A stretch of DNA of 64,000 nucleotides from Streptomyces echinoruber (GCF_014651135.1 NZ_BMWH01000005.1:62001-126000); one strand, 5' to 3'; shown: positions 8,338 through 17,561, counted from the stretch's first letter. Notes: generated by a model from the letters alone, not told the origin. Numbers and translations: made by a program.

Positions 8338-9435
8338 TCACATGCCTCCCGGTGGCTCGGTGGTCGGGGCCGGTGGCTCGGTGATCGGGGAGCCGGGCGC
8401 CGTCTCGCCGTCCCACCGCGGCAGTTCGGTGATCTCCACCACGGCGGCGGTGCAGCTGTATCCGGCGCCGCCGCCGAACAGCAGGACCCGGTCGCCGGGC
8501 GCGACGGCCCGGGTGCGCAGCAGCCACTCCAGGCCCGCGTTCCAGTCGCCCGCGCCGATGTGCCCGGTGGTGCGCCCGTACTCCCACGTGGTCAGGGACT
8601 CGGGAACCTGCAGCAGGTGGTGGAAGTGCCAGCCGCCCTCGAAGCGCCCGGTGGCGCCGATGACGACGCGGGCGAGGTCCTTGAGCCGGGTCCGGGAGTC
8701 CGCCAGGGCCTGGTTGCGCGCCTGGTTGATGAGGCGTCCGGTGCGCAGCTCGATCTGCCGGGGGTCGCCGGCCGCCGCGTACTGCGCCGCGCGCGCCACC
8801 AGGTCGATGGGGGTGGCCGGGTCGGGGGCCGGGCGCAGCGGCTGGTCGCCGCGGGCCGATCCCTCCAGGGAGTTGTCGACGACCGTGGCGGTCGACAGCA
8901 CACGGGCGAACCCGCCGGTGGTGGACAGCACCATGGCGGTGCCGCCGTCGCCGTAGACGTTGTAGTCGTGCATGTTCCAGCGGTCGACGGCCGGCGGGGC
9001 GAAGCGGTCGCCGGTGGTGATCAGGGCCGCGTGCCCCTTGCCGACGCCGGCCCGCAGGTGGGCGCCGGCCAGCTCGATCGCGCCGAGGGCGCCGTTGCAC
9101 CGCTGCTGCACGTCGAAGGCGGGGACGTGGCGGCCCACGGTGCCGGCCGCCACGTAGGAGGCGGTCGGCCAGATGTCGAGGCCCTGGTACCACAGGCTGC
9201 CGTGCAGGAGCAGCGAGAAGTCGTGCGGGGCCAGGCCGGACCTCTCGACGGCGGTACGGCCGGCGCGCACCGCCATGTCCGGCGGGGCGACGTCCTCGGC
9301 CACGCACACGGAGACGTAGTCGCGGGCCTTGGCGCGCCCGGCGTCGTAGCGGCCCTGCTCGATCGCGCGCTCCACGGGCACCGCCTCGGGCAGCCAGGTG
9401 CCCAGCCCGGCCAGGTACAGCTCGTCCCACTTCAT
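8338..9435 (-). CDS. KSIII-like acyltransferase (Cys type)
   Basis: 365 residues, thiolase fold of the FabH/KSIII group. Cys113 (VQQRCNGALG) is the nucleophile position, and His292 and Asp297 (TGHIGAGD) are kept. The position aligned with His261 of the sister protein at 49.2 kb is Ala (IGATGRF). Because the ligase and carrier protein genes follow directly, a CerJ-like role in moving an acyl group from carrier protein to a sugar or aglycone hydroxyl is the best guess. A starter-unit ketosynthase is the alternative. The start overlaps the 3-dehydrase stop (ATGA). Confidence 0.85.
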   Translation of the reverse strand: MKWDELYLAGLGTWLPEAVPVERAIEQGRYDAGRAKARDYVSVCVAEDVAPPDMAVRAGRTAVERSGLAPHDFSLLLHGSLWYQGLDIWPTASYVAAGTVGRHVPAFDVQQRCNGALGAIELAGAHLRAGVGKGHAALITTGDRFAPPAVDRWNMHDYNVYGDGGTAMVLSTTGGFARVLSTATVVDNSLEGSARGDQPLRPAPDPATPIDLVARAAQYAAAGDPRQIELRTGRLINQARNQALADSRTRLKDLARVVIGATGRFEGGWHFHHLLQVPESLTTWEYGRTTGHIGAGDWNAGLEWLLRTRAVAPGDRVLLFGGGAGYSCTAAVVEITELPRWDGETAPGSPITEPPAPTTEPPGGM

Positions 9436-10751
9436 GACGCCTGCCTCAGCCGGCCCGCGCCGCAGAACTCCCGGACGGAGTCGATCATGTAGTCGACCAT
9501 CTCGGGGGTGAGCAGCGGGTGGACGCCGATCCAGAGGGTGTGCTCGGTAACGATGTCGCTGTTGGTGAGGTCGCCGGCCACCCGGTGCGGACGGTCCAGG
9601 TAGGCGGGGTGACGGGTGAGGTTGCCGGCGAACAGCCGCCGGGTGCCGATGCGCCGGGACTCCAGGAAGTCGGTCAGGTCCTTGCGGGTGAAGGGCGCGT
9701 CGGGCCGTACGGTGATCACGAAGCCGAACCAGCTCGGGTCGCTGCCCGGCGTCGCCTCCGGCAGCAGCAGCCCGGGCGTGCCCTCCAGACCGGCACGCAG
9801 GTGCTGCCAGTTGCGGCGGCGGGCGCGGCCGAAATCGTCGAGCTTGGCGAGCTGGGTCAGGCCGAGGGCGCCCTGGAGATCGGTGGCCTTCAGGTTGTAA
9901 CCGACGTGCGAGAAAATGTACTTGTGGTCGTAGCCGTACGGCAGGGTGCCCATCTGGTGCTGAAAGCGCTTGAGGCACTTGTCGTCCTCGCCGGGCTCGC
10001 ACCAGCAGTCGCGGCCCCAGTCGCGCAGTGACTCCACGATGCGCGCGAGCGCGAGGTTGCCGGTCAGCACGCAGCCGCCCTCGCCGGTGGTGAGGTGGTG
10101 CGCCGGGTAGAAGCTCACCGTGCTCAGGTCGCCGAAGGTGCCGGTGAGCCGTCCCTGGTGCAGGGAGCCGACGGCGTCGCAGTTGTCCTCGACGAGGAAC
10201 AGCTCGTGCTCGGCGGCCAGTCGGGCGACCTCCGCGACCGGGAAGGGGTTGCCCAGCGTGTGGGCGATCATGATGGCCCGGGTGCGGGGGCCGATCGCCG
10301 CCTCGACGCGGTCCAAGGTCGTGTTGTACGTCCCCAGGTCGATGTCGACGAAGACGGGCACCAGGCCGTTCTGCACGATCGGGTTGACCGTGGTGGGGAA
10401 GCCCGCGGCGACCGTGATCACCTCGTCGCCGGGCACCAGCCGGCGGTCCTGAAGGTGCGGCGACGTCAACGCGGTGAGGGCCAGCAGGTTCGCCGAGGAG
10501 CCCGAGTTGGTCATGTGCGCCTTGCGCAGGCCCAGCCTGCGGGCCAGAGCGCTTTCGAACCTGCGGGTCGTGACCCCGGAGGTGATCCTCAGGTCGAGCG
10601 CCGTCTCCACCAGCGCGGTGCGGTCGTCCTCGTCCAGCACCGCCCCGGCGGGCAGCAGCGGGGTGACCCCCGGCACGAACTCCTGGGTGCCCGCCGTCTC
10701 CCGGTGGTACTTGCGTACGTGTTCCAGCAGCAACGCTTTACTGCCGCTCAC
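9432..10751 (-). CDS. NDP-4-keto-6-deoxyhexose 3-dehydrase (DegT/RfbH type)
   Basis: 439 residues from a GTG with GGAGG 7 bases upstream. PLP-dependent fold type I, but the usual PLP-lysine is replaced by His218 (SFYPAHHLTTGEGG), the hallmark of E1/ColD/SpnQ-like C-3 deoxygenases. A Cys cluster (DCWCEPGEDDKC, about 245-260) fits the iron-sulfur site of E1/SpnQ enzymes. It would remove the C-3 oxygen after the 2,3-dehydratase, giving 2,3,6-trideoxysugars such as rhodinose or amicetose. The closest described relatives by pattern are UrdQ/LanQ. It is first in a tight run with the KSIII-like, ligase and carrier protein genes. Confidence 0.92.
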   Translation of the reverse strand: MSGSKALLLEHVRKYHRETAGTQEFVPGVTPLLPAGAVLDEDDRTALVETALDLRITSGVTTRRFESALARRLGLRKAHMTNSGSSANLLALTALTSPHLQDRRLVPGDEVITVAAGFPTTVNPIVQNGLVPVFVDIDLGTYNTTLDRVEAAIGPRTRAIMIAHTLGNPFPVAEVARLAAEHELFLVEDNCDAVGSLHQGRLTGTFGDLSTVSFYPAHHLTTGEGGCVLTGNLALARIVESLRDWGRDCWCEPGEDDKCLKRFQHQMGTLPYGYDHKYIFSHVGYNLKATDLQGALGLTQLAKLDDFGRARRRNWQHLRAGLEGTPGLLLPEATPGSDPSWFGFVITVRPDAPFTRKDLTDFLESRRIGTRRLFAGNLTRHPAYLDRPHRVAGDLTNSDIVTEHTLWIGVHPLLTPEMVDYMIDSVREFCGAGRLRQAS

Positions 10752-11009
10752 CTCATCGCCTCCCGCGCGCCTGTGGGCCGAGCGGCCCTGCCTCGGACAT
10801 CCGGGCCACGGGCTCCGGGTCCTTCTTCCTCGGGGGTTGACTCGCGGGACGTCCGGCGCGGTGCCGGGCGCCCGCCCCGAGTCACGGTGGTGCACCGGGC
10901 TCAAGAAGCCCTTGAAGTCGGGCCGTGGCCGGCCTGGGGCTGTGCCCATGGCGCTCACGGCGCCCGCAACGCCCATGGCGCCCGCAGTGCCCGCACGGAC
11001 TTCTCAGGG

Positions 11010-11590
11010 GGTGGCAGGGCCTGCAGCGACTCCTCCAGGGGGCGGCGGGCGCCCGGCTGAGGGTGGCGCGGGTGGTGGCGCGGACGGCGGCGCGGGCGGT
11101 GCGGCCGGGGTCGGCGGCGCAGGCGACGTGCTGCCGCTCCATGCCCGCGGTGCGGGCCTCCTGGCCGTCCTCCTCGACGGTCCATGGTGCGGTGACGCCG
11201 CCGGCGGCGGCGATCAGGCCGTCGACCGTCCGGCGCGCACGCCGACGGCCCGGCCGCGGCCGAGGGTGAAACAGCCGAGGGTGAAACAGCCGAAAGTGAA
11301 CACCCGCCCCGCCACGGGCCGTTCGGCGGCGACCAGGACCGCCTCGGCGACGTCGCGTACGTTGACGACGTCCCGGTGGGCGCACAGCGGGGCCGGCTGC
11401 GGCTCCTCCGTGGGTACCGCGGTCGGCCGCGGCGCTGAGCTGCGCCGCCACCCGGCCCGGCAGGCTGCCGCGCGGCAGGCCGGGGCCCACCGCGTCGGCG
11501 CCCCGCAGGACCGCCCCGGCCGGCCGCTCGCGCTCGCGGCCAGGACGGTGCGGCTGCCGAGCAGTTCGGCGCGGCCGTAGACGGTCACGG
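11010..11590 (-). pseudogene. NDP-hexose 4-ketoreductase remnant
   Basis: Fragments of an extended SDR sugar ketoreductase lie in order but in different frames: TVYGRAELLG (about 11585-11556), a PGLPRGSLPGRVAAQL block in a second frame (about 11480-11433), RDVVNVRDVAEAVLVAAERP back in the first (about 11378-11319), and PLEESLQAL in a third (about 11038-11017). These match the middle and C-terminal parts of UrdR-type reductases. The nucleotide-binding N-terminus is missing. Short 15-bp repeats (about 11262-11305) interrupt it. An apparently intact 4-ketoreductase at 58.3 kb could compensate. From here to the 3-dehydrase start (10752-11009) no gene is seen. Confidence 0.7.
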
Positions 11591-11755
11591 GGCGCGGCGG
11601 CGCGGCCGGGGCGGGCGCCTCCGGGGTGGGGGCGGGCGCCTCCGGGTGGGGGCGAGTGGGTGGCCGAGGACGAATGGGCGGCCGAGTGCGGACGAGCGGC
11701 CGAGTGCGGACGGGCAGGGCCGCTCATCGTGTCGCGTCCTCCTCTCGCGCGGCCG

Positions 11756-13216
11756 TCAGGCGGCGGCGGACGGCGGATCGGTGTGCGCCGCGGACGGCGC
11801 GGGCGGTGCGGCCGGGGTCGACGACGCAGGCGATGCGGCCGAGGCCGGAGGCGCGGGCGGTGCGGCCGGGGCCGACGACGCAGGCGATGCGGCCGGGGCC
11901 GACGACGCAGGCGATGCGGCCGGGGCCGACGACGCAGGCGGTGCGGCCGGGGCCGACGACGCGGGCGGTGCGGCCGGGGCCGGGAGCCGGCCCGTGGACG
12001 CCAGGTGTTCCAGGACCGGCACCAGTCGGTCCGGGGCCGGGCGGGAGGCGTTCTGCGCGCGCAGCCGGGCGGCCGCCGCGCGGTGGGACGGGTCGGACAG
12101 CAGCGCGGCGACGGCCGAGCGGATCACGTCCGGCGCGGCACGGTCGCCCGTGACGTGCCGCCCCGCGCCGGTGGCGGCCAGGCGCGCCCCGTCGGCGTCC
12201 TGCTCCGGCCCGAAGGTGAGGGCGAGCTGGGGCACGCCGGCCGCGGCCGCCGTCATCACGCACCCGGCGCCCCCGTGGTGCACGATCGCGTCACACGTGG
12301 GCAGCAGCAGGTGGAGCGGGAACTGCTCCACCACCCGCACGTTGCCCGGCAGTTCGCCCAGCGCGGCCACGTCGTCGGGGTGCACCGGCAGGACGATGTC
12401 GAGGTCCTGGCCGGCCAGGGCGCCGACCACCCGGGGCACCAGGTAGGAGGCGGTGCCGTAGGACCGGCTCACCGAGTTGCTCCACAGCACGCACACCCGC
12501 GGCCGGGCCGGCGGCCGAAGCGCCCACGGGGCCATCGCGCCGGGGCCGTTGTAGGGGACGTACCGCACGGGCAGCCGGGTGGCGCGGGTCGGCGGGGCGA
12601 GGTCGGCCGGGCAGGGGTCGATGACGTACTCGACGAGGTCGGGGCCCATCTCCGGCAGGCCGTGCCGGGGGAAGGCGCGGGTGTAGTCGACGGGCAGCGG
12701 GTGCAGTTCGGGGTCGTCCTCCTCGGTGCCGACCGGTCCCCACAGGTGGGCGACGTGGGGCACGCCCAGCGCGCGGGCGGCGAAGACGCCCTCCATGCTG
12801 AGCCGGTCGTGGACGACCAGGTCGGGTCGCCAGGCGCGGGCGAACTCCAGCACGCCCGCGAGCCCCTTGCCGGTCTCGTCCGCGATCCTGCGCTTGCACT
12901 CCCGCGCGTACGCGGCGAAGTCGAAGCCGTCGAGCGACGCCATTTCCTCGCCGGTGTCGGGGTGCAGCCCGGGCAGCCCCGGGTACCGCCAGGTGCCCGC
13001 CTTGATGTCGGTGAGGTTCTTGAACCGGGTCAGGAAAACCATGTCGAGGTCGCCCAGGACCGGTACGGGGGTGAGTCCCGCCCGCTCCAGGGTGCGCGCC
13101 TGCGACGGGGCGCAGGCCACCCGGACCTCGTGCCCGGCGGCCTGGAGCGCCCAGCCGAGCGGGACCATCGGGAAGTAGTGGGTCGGCCAGTCGGAGACCG
13201 TGAACAGCACGCGCAT
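11756..13216 (-). CDS. Glycosyltransferase with repeat-encoded tail
   Basis: 486 residues, GT-B fold. The N-terminal acceptor domain starts VLFTVSDWPTHYFPMVPLGW and the donor motif is HHGGAGCVMTAAAAGVPQL near residue 345. It is a close paralogue of the next gene upstream (13.4 kb) and of those at 2.8 and 52.2 kb, suggesting tandem duplication. After about residue 405 the protein is an Ala/Ser/Pro tail of 9-residue repeats coded by a perfectly phased 27-bp array. It probably transfers an activated deoxysugar to the aglycone or a sugar chain. ATG 13216 was chosen by homology of the N-terminus with the paralogues. Confidence 0.92.
   Translation of the reverse strand: MRVLFTVSDWPTHYFPMVPLGWALQAAGHEVRVACAPSQARTLERAGLTPVPVLGDLDMVFLTRFKNLTDIKAGTWRYPGLPGLHPDTGEEMASLDGFDFAAYARECKRRIADETGKGLAGVLEFARAWRPDLVVHDRLSMEGVFAARALGVPHVAHLWGPVGTEEDDPELHPLPVDYTRAFPRHGLPEMGPDLVEYVIDPCPADLAPPTRATRLPVRYVPYNGPGAMAPWALRPPARPRVCVLWSNSVSRSYGTASYLVPRVVGALAGQDLDIVLPVHPDDVAALGELPGNVRVVEQFPLHLLLPTCDAIVHHGGAGCVMTAAAAGVPQLALTFGPEQDADGARLAATGAGRHVTGDRAAPDVIRSAVAALLSDPSHRAAAARLRAQNASRPAPDRLVPVLEHLASTGRLPAPAAPPASSAPAAPPASSAPAASPASSAPAASPASSAPAAPPAPPASAASPASSTPAAPPAPSAAHTDPPSAAA
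11808..11994. repeat. 27-bp x 7 tandem array
   Basis: Seven units starting exactly every 27 bases (11808, 11835, 11862, 11889, 11916, 11943, 11970), consensus GCGGCCGGGGCCGACGACGC plus AGGCGAT. They encode 9-residue PAS-rich repeats at the glycosyltransferase C-terminus. Confidence 0.9.
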
Positions 13217-13244
13217 GGGGCACCGCTTTCTTCGGGCGATTCTT

Positions 13245-13326
13245 CGGGGCGTCGGCCTTCTTCGGGGCGCCGGCCTTCTTCGGGGCGCCGGCCTTCTTCG
13301 GGGCGTCGGCCTTCTTCGGGCGTCGG
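13245..13326. repeat. 18-bp array between two glycosyltransferase genes
   Basis: Four full copies plus a partial of CGGGGCGYCGGCCTTCTT, starting at 13245, 13263, 13281, 13299 and 13317. It ends about 30 bases upstream of the downstream start codon. Confidence 0.9.
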
Positions 13327-13327
13327 C

Positions 13328-13412
13328 GTGACCGGTGGACGCCGACGTGACCGATGGACGCCGACGTGACCGGTGAGCGCCAACGTGATCGGCGGACACC
13401 GGCGTGACCGTC
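13328..13412. repeat. 19-bp array after glycosyltransferase stop
   Basis: Four degenerate copies plus a partial of GTGACCGGTGGACGCCGAC at 13328, 13347, 13366, 13385 and 13404. It abuts the 18-bp array and begins 23 bases after the 13435 gene's stop. Confidence 0.9.
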
Positions 13413-13434
13413 GGGCAGGAGCCGCAGCCGGGGT

Positions 13435-14694
13435 TCAGGCGGCGGCACGGCCGTCCGTGCGGCCGGCCGTGCGGTCGGCGGCGAGGCGCTCCAGTTCGCC
13501 GACGAGCGCGGCCTGCGTGGGCCGGGCCCGGTTCTCCTCGCGCAGGTGCCGGGCGCTCTTCGCGAAGGACGGTTCGTCCAGCAGCCGCCGTACCAGTGCG
13601 CGCACCGTGTTCCGGTCGGCGAGGTCGCCGCGCAGGTGCAGCCCGGCGCCGGCGGCCGCCACCCGGGTGCCGTTGGCCTGCTGCTCGGCCGCGAAGGTCA
13701 GCGCCAGTTGCGGGACGCCGGCCGCGACGGAGGTCATGGCGCAGCCGGCCCCGCCGTGGTGCACCACCGCCGAGCAGGCCGGCAGCAGGAACTGCAGCGG
13801 AAAACGCTCGAACGCCCGCACATTGGCGGGCAGTTCGCCGAGCGCGGCGATGTCCTGCGGGGTGCCCGTCAGGACGACCTCGACGTCCAGTCCGCCGAGC
13901 GCGGCGACGATCTCCGGCACGAGGAACGACCGCGGGCCGAACATGCGGGTCAGCGAGTTGCCCCAGATCACGCAGACCCGGGGCCGGGCGGGCGGCTCGA
14001 GCACCCAGGCCGGCATCGCGCCGGGCCCGTTGTACGGCGTGTAGCGCACCGGGAGCCGGCGGGCGCGGGTGGGCAGCCGCAGGCTCTCCGGGCACGGGTC
14101 GACGACGTACTCGATCAGGTCGGGGCCCAGTTCGCCCACGCCGTGGCGGGGGAAGAAGCCCGCGGGGTCCTCGGGCAGCAGCCGCAGCGCGGGCTCCTCC
14201 TCGTCGGTGCCGACCGGGCCCCAGGCGTGCAGCACGGCGGGCACCCCGGTGACCTTCGCGGCCAGCAGTCCCTCCACGGCCAGCGGGTCGTGGACGACGA
14301 GGTCGGCGCCCCAGCGGCGGGCGAAGTCCAGCGTCCCCTCGTAGTTGCCCTTGACCGCGGTGGCGATCTCCCGCTTGTTCTCCCGGGCCCAGGCCGGGAA
14401 GTCGAAGTCGTCCAGCGACGCCAGCTCCTCCCCGGTGACCGGGTGCAGCGGCAGACCCGGGTAGGGGCGCCGCCCGGCCTGCGCGTCCCAGAAGTACAGC
14501 AGCCTGGTCTGGGTGACCATGTCCAGGCCGCCCATCAGGGGCACCGGGGTCAGCCCGGCCCGGGAGACCGGCTCGGCCTGCGCGGGGGTGCACAGGACCC
14601 GCACCGCGTGACCGGCCGCCTGCAGCGCCCAGCCCAGGGGGACCATCGGCGCGTAGTGCGCCGACCAGTCCGACACCGTGAACAACACACGCAT
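13435..14694 (-). CDS. Glycosyltransferase
   Basis: 419 residues, GT-B. N-terminus VLFTVSDWSAHYAPMVPLGW, with a likely catalytic His about residue 12. The conserved YTPYNGPGAM segment precedes the inter-domain linker, and the donor site is HHGGAGCAMTSVAAGVPQL. It has no repeat-encoded insertion and serves as the reference for its three paralogues. Divergent from the ABC exporter and first in its transcript. The likely role is transfer of a 2,6-di- or 2,3,6-trideoxysugar. Confidence 0.93.
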   Translation of the reverse strand: MRVLFTVSDWSAHYAPMVPLGWALQAAGHAVRVLCTPAQAEPVSRAGLTPVPLMGGLDMVTQTRLLYFWDAQAGRRPYPGLPLHPVTGEELASLDDFDFPAWARENKREIATAVKGNYEGTLDFARRWGADLVVHDPLAVEGLLAAKVTGVPAVLHAWGPVGTDEEEPALRLLPEDPAGFFPRHGVGELGPDLIEYVVDPCPESLRLPTRARRLPVRYTPYNGPGAMPAWVLEPPARPRVCVIWGNSLTRMFGPRSFLVPEIVAALGGLDVEVVLTGTPQDIAALGELPANVRAFERFPLQFLLPACSAVVHHGGAGCAMTSVAAGVPQLALTFAAEQQANGTRVAAAGAGLHLRGDLADRNTVRALVRRLLDEPSFAKSARHLREENRARPTQAALVGELERLAADRTAGRTDGRAAA

Positions 14695-14966
14695 GGTGAG
14701 ACCTCTCCGTCAGCCGCGGGCCGACCCCGCTGTGCGGGGGGATGCTCCCGGACCGGACTCGATCCCGTGTCGAACCCTCCTCGACCGCCCTGCTCCACCG
14801 CCCTCCCCCACCGTTCTCCTCGACCGCCCTCCCCCACCGTTCTCCTCGACCGCGCCGGGCGCGGGACCGTCGGCTCCAGGCCTGCTGGAGCGGGTCTCTA
14901 CTGCCCGGCCCCAGCCTCGGCGCAGACCGGCGCAGTCCCACGTCCCACGCGAAGGAGAACGCCGCC
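14695..14966. promoter_or_regulatory. Divergent promoter region with 26-bp array
   Basis: 272 bases between divergent glycosyltransferase and ABC transporter starts, so promoters for both must lie here. About 14779-14852 is occupied by about three copies of a 26-bp unit (CTCGACCGCCCTCCCCCACC plus GTTCTC). No clear -35/-10 was identified. Confidence 0.5.
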
Positions 14967-15935
14967 ATGACGGACGCCATGACGGACGCGGCCATCCGCA
15001 CGACAGGGCTCCACAAGACGTACACCAGCGGCGGCCGGCCCGTGCACGCCGTCGACGGGCTGGACCTGGAGGTGCGGCCGGGCGAGTTCTTCGGGCTCCT
15101 CGGGCCCAACGGAGCCGGGAAGTCGACGACGCTGGGGATGCTCACCACGCGGATCGTGCCGACGCGCGGCAGCGCGCGGGTCGCCGGGTTCGACGTGACG
15201 ACGCAGGCGGTGGACGTGCGCCGGCACATCGGCGTGGTCACCCAGGCCAACACCATGGACCGGGCGGTCAGCCTGCTGGAGAACCTGGAGTTCCGCGGCC
15301 GCTTCTTCGGGATGAGCGCCCGGCAGTCCCGCCGCCGGGCCATGGAGCTGCTGGAGCGGTTCGGGCTCACGGAGGTCGCCCACCGGCTCGACGACCACGT
15401 CTCCGGCGGGCAGTCCAAGCGGGCCATGGTCTGCCGCGCGCTGATGCACCGGCCGGAGATCCTCTTCCTGGACGAGCCCACGGCCGCGATCGACCCGCAG
15501 GCGCGGCGCAACCTGTGGGAGCTGCTGCGGGAGCTGAACGCGGCCGGGCAGACCATCGTGCTCACCACGCACTACCTGCAAGAGGCCGAGGAACTGTGCG
15601 ACCGGATCGCCGTGCTCGACCACGGCAAGGTCCTCACCTGCGGCACCGTCGACAGCATCAAGGCCAGTGCCGGCGCCGAGACCGTCATCACGGTCTCCTT
15701 CGACGAACCGGCCGACGCCGCGGCCCAGGTCGCCGGGAAGCTGGACGGCGTCCGGCGCGCCGAGGCGGACGCCTGCGACCTGCGGGTGTACGCCACGGCC
15801 CCCGCGGACGGCCTGCTCGGCGAACTGATCTCCGTCGGACGCGACCACGGCCTGTCCGTGCGCAACGCCGCGACGCTGCCGCCCAGCCTCGAAACCGCCT
15901 TCCTCAACCTGACCGGACGGGAGTACCGGGATTGA
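14967..15935 (+). CDS. ABC transporter ATP-binding protein (DrrA-like)
   Basis: 322 residues. Walker A GPNGAGKST, signature VSGGQSKRA, Walker B ILFLDEPTAAID; the usual TAGLD is TAAID here. ATG 14967 has GAAGGAG 9 bases upstream. The overlapping next gene encodes the membrane partner, so this is a two-component DrrAB-type exporter, probably for the glycosylated polyketide and self-resistance. A second such pair lies at 50.3 kb. Confidence 0.93.
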   Translation: MTDAMTDAAIRTTGLHKTYTSGGRPVHAVDGLDLEVRPGEFFGLLGPNGAGKSTTLGMLTTRIVPTRGSARVAGFDVTTQAVDVRRHIGVVTQANTMDRAVSLLENLEFRGRFFGMSARQSRRRAMELLERFGLTEVAHRLDDHVSGGQSKRAMVCRALMHRPEILFLDEPTAAIDPQARRNLWELLRELNAAGQTIVLTTHYLQEAEELCDRIAVLDHGKVLTCGTVDSIKASAGAETVITVSFDEPADAAAQVAGKLDGVRRAEADACDLRVYATAPADGLLGELISVGRDHGLSVRNAATLPPSLETAFLNLTGREYRD

Positions 15936-16798
15936 CTACGACCATCGCCTCCCCCACCGCGTCGGCGGCGCCCGCGCGCAGCGGACGGCTGTCGACCGCG
16001 CTGCACACCTTCGCCGCGCTGCTCAGCCGCGATCTGCGGGTCACCCGGCGGCAGTTGGGTTCGCTCGTGCTGCGCGCCGTGATGCAGCCGCTGGCGTTCA
16101 CCTTCGGGTTCGCCTACGTCCTGCCGAAGATCGGCCTGGCCGGCGGCTTCGGCGGGGACCGGCCGGGCGCGCCGAAGTTCACCACGGTGCTCGTGCCGGG
16201 CCTGGTGGCCATCACCATCGCCGTGCAGGGCATCACCGCGGTGATGATCCCGCTGCTGATGGAACTGACGTACACCAAGCAGATGGAGGACCGGGCGCTG
16301 GCTCCGGTGCCGCTGTGGGTGATCGCCGTGCAGAAGATCGTGTCCGCCGCCGTCCAGGCGATGCTCGCGGGCCTGGTGGTCTTCCCCGTGGTGCTGCTGG
16401 TGCACGCCGACGGACAGGCCCCCAACGTGCACGTCCACGACTGGCCGCTGTTCGTCACCGCCTTCGTCCTGGCCTGCCTGCTCGCCGCCTGCACCGGGCT
16501 GCTGCTGGGCACGCTGTTCGACGTGCAGAAGGTGCAGCACCTCTTCGCGGCCGTGATCACGCCGCTGACCGTGCTCGGCTGCGTGTACTTCCCGTGGTCG
16601 GCGCTGAAGGCGGTGCCCTGGCTGCAGTACCTGACCCTGCTCAACCCCGTGGTGTACATGGGGGAGGGCCTGCGGGCCTCGCTCACCCCCGAGGTCGGGC
16701 ACATGCCCGTATGGGCGTTCCTCCTCGCGGAGACCGGCGGCGTCCTGCTGCTGGGCGGCCTGGCCCTGCGCAACTTCCGGCGCCGCGTACTCGGTTGA
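15932..16798 (+). CDS. ABC-2 type transporter permease (DrrB-like)
   Basis: 288 residues with about six hydrophobic membrane segments and the ABC-2 family block PWLQYLTLLNPVVYMGEGLR near the C-terminus. It begins with TTG overlapping the ATPase stop (TTGA), with GGGAG 8 bases upstream. It forms the membrane part of the exporter. The last codons and the stop lie in the first unit of a 25-bp tandem array. Confidence 0.9.
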   Translation: MTTTIASPTASAAPARSGRLSTALHTFAALLSRDLRVTRRQLGSLVLRAVMQPLAFTFGFAYVLPKIGLAGGFGGDRPGAPKFTTVLVPGLVAITIAVQGITAVMIPLLMELTYTKQMEDRALAPVPLWVIAVQKIVSAAVQAMLAGLVVFPVVLLVHADGQAPNVHVHDWPLFVTAFVLACLLAACTGLLLGTLFDVQKVQHLFAAVITPLTVLGCVYFPWSALKAVPWLQYLTLLNPVVYMGEGLRASLTPEVGHMPVWAFLLAETGGVLLLGGLALRNFRRRVLG

Positions 16799-16907
16799 AC
16801 CGCCATGCCGCGTACTCGGTTGAACCGCCGTGCCACGTACTCGGCTTGACCCACCGCACCGCGTACTCGGCCGAGCCGCCATGCCGCGTACTCGGCCGAG
16901 TCGCCGG
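16782..16907. repeat. 25-bp x 5 array across permease stop codon
   Basis: About five copies of GCCGCGTACTCGGTTGAACC plus GCCAT. The first contains the permease stop TGA (16796-16798). Later copies diverge. This array also marks the left edge of the inserted island. Confidence 0.9.
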
Positions 16908-17085
16908 TCCGACGCCGGCGCCCCCGACGGACGTCCTCGGGTCCTGGTGGCCGTCCCGCCGGAGTACGGCATCCACACCGGCGCCTACGACGGCACCCAC
17001 CCGGACACGAGCGGCGAGCAGCGAGCACCGCATCACGAGGGTGTTCGCCGCGGTGCCGCACGAGACATGGGGTGGGCGGACGGAG
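16908..17085. other. Unassigned island-edge sequence
   Basis: 178 bases between the 25-bp array and the XRE gene fragment. No gene or element was recognised, and no frame shows a convincing protein. Confidence 0.5.
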
Positions 17086-17208
17086 CGGGCCCTGGACGAC
17101 GCGACCGACCGCGTCCAAAGCGCTTCGGCCGTCAGCGTGCAGTGCTGGCTCCTGCTGCGCCGCGGGAGGCTCGCCGAGGCCCGTGAACTGGCCGTCCGGT
17201 GGGCCGAC
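17086..17208 (+). pseudogene. 123-bp fragment of XRE regulator gene
   Basis: Identical except for one base to 36691-36813, an internal part of the intact XRE gene at 36.2 kb and in the same orientation (residues ERALDDATDRVQSAS...). Neither flank continues the homology, so it is a rearrangement scar. Together with the intact copy it forms a direct repeat about 19.6 kb apart. Confidence 0.9.
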
Positions 17209-17345
17209 CGGTCCGTCACCCGCAGCTCCGCCGCGATCTGCGCCGTACCCGCCCCGACCTCGAACCACTTGGCCGCCTCCAGCCGCACGGCCTCCCGCTT
17301 CTCCTGCTCCGCGGGCCTCAGCCCGCCCCCTTGCGCATACCGCAT
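17209..17345 (-). pseudogene. IS630-family transposase N-terminal remnant
   Basis: The frame from ATG 17345 begins MRYAQGGGLRPAEQEKREAV and continues AAELRVTDRS, the HTH N-terminus of Streptomyces IS630 transposases. It ends abruptly at 17209 where the XRE fragment begins. The catalytic DDE part is missing. Confidence 0.75.
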
Positions 17346-17561
17346 GAGGCCGTCGTACCGCAGGGATCACCACTCGTCACGACCACCCGGACATCGCCGA
17401 TTCAACCTGAGCCTCGATCCACCGCGTGAATTCTGATTACGGGTGTCGGGCGGGTTCCGGGTGTTTCTTGGGGATGCGGGCAGCGGTGATCGCCGGGTGG
17501 CCGTCCGGTGCGGGGTCTCCGAGGTCTTTCGGGTCGTGGGCGGGCAGGGTGGTCGTGCGGG
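17346..17561. other. Region between IS630 remnant and IS1380 transposase
   Basis: 216 bases. It presumably contains the distal end of the IS1380 element, but I could not pair a terminal repeat with the opposite end with confidence. Confidence 0.4.

Noticed and set aside
17086..17208. 123-bp repeat as an attachment site
   Set aside because: It is an internal coding piece of an XRE gene and the island does not end at the right copy; better explained as duplication debris.
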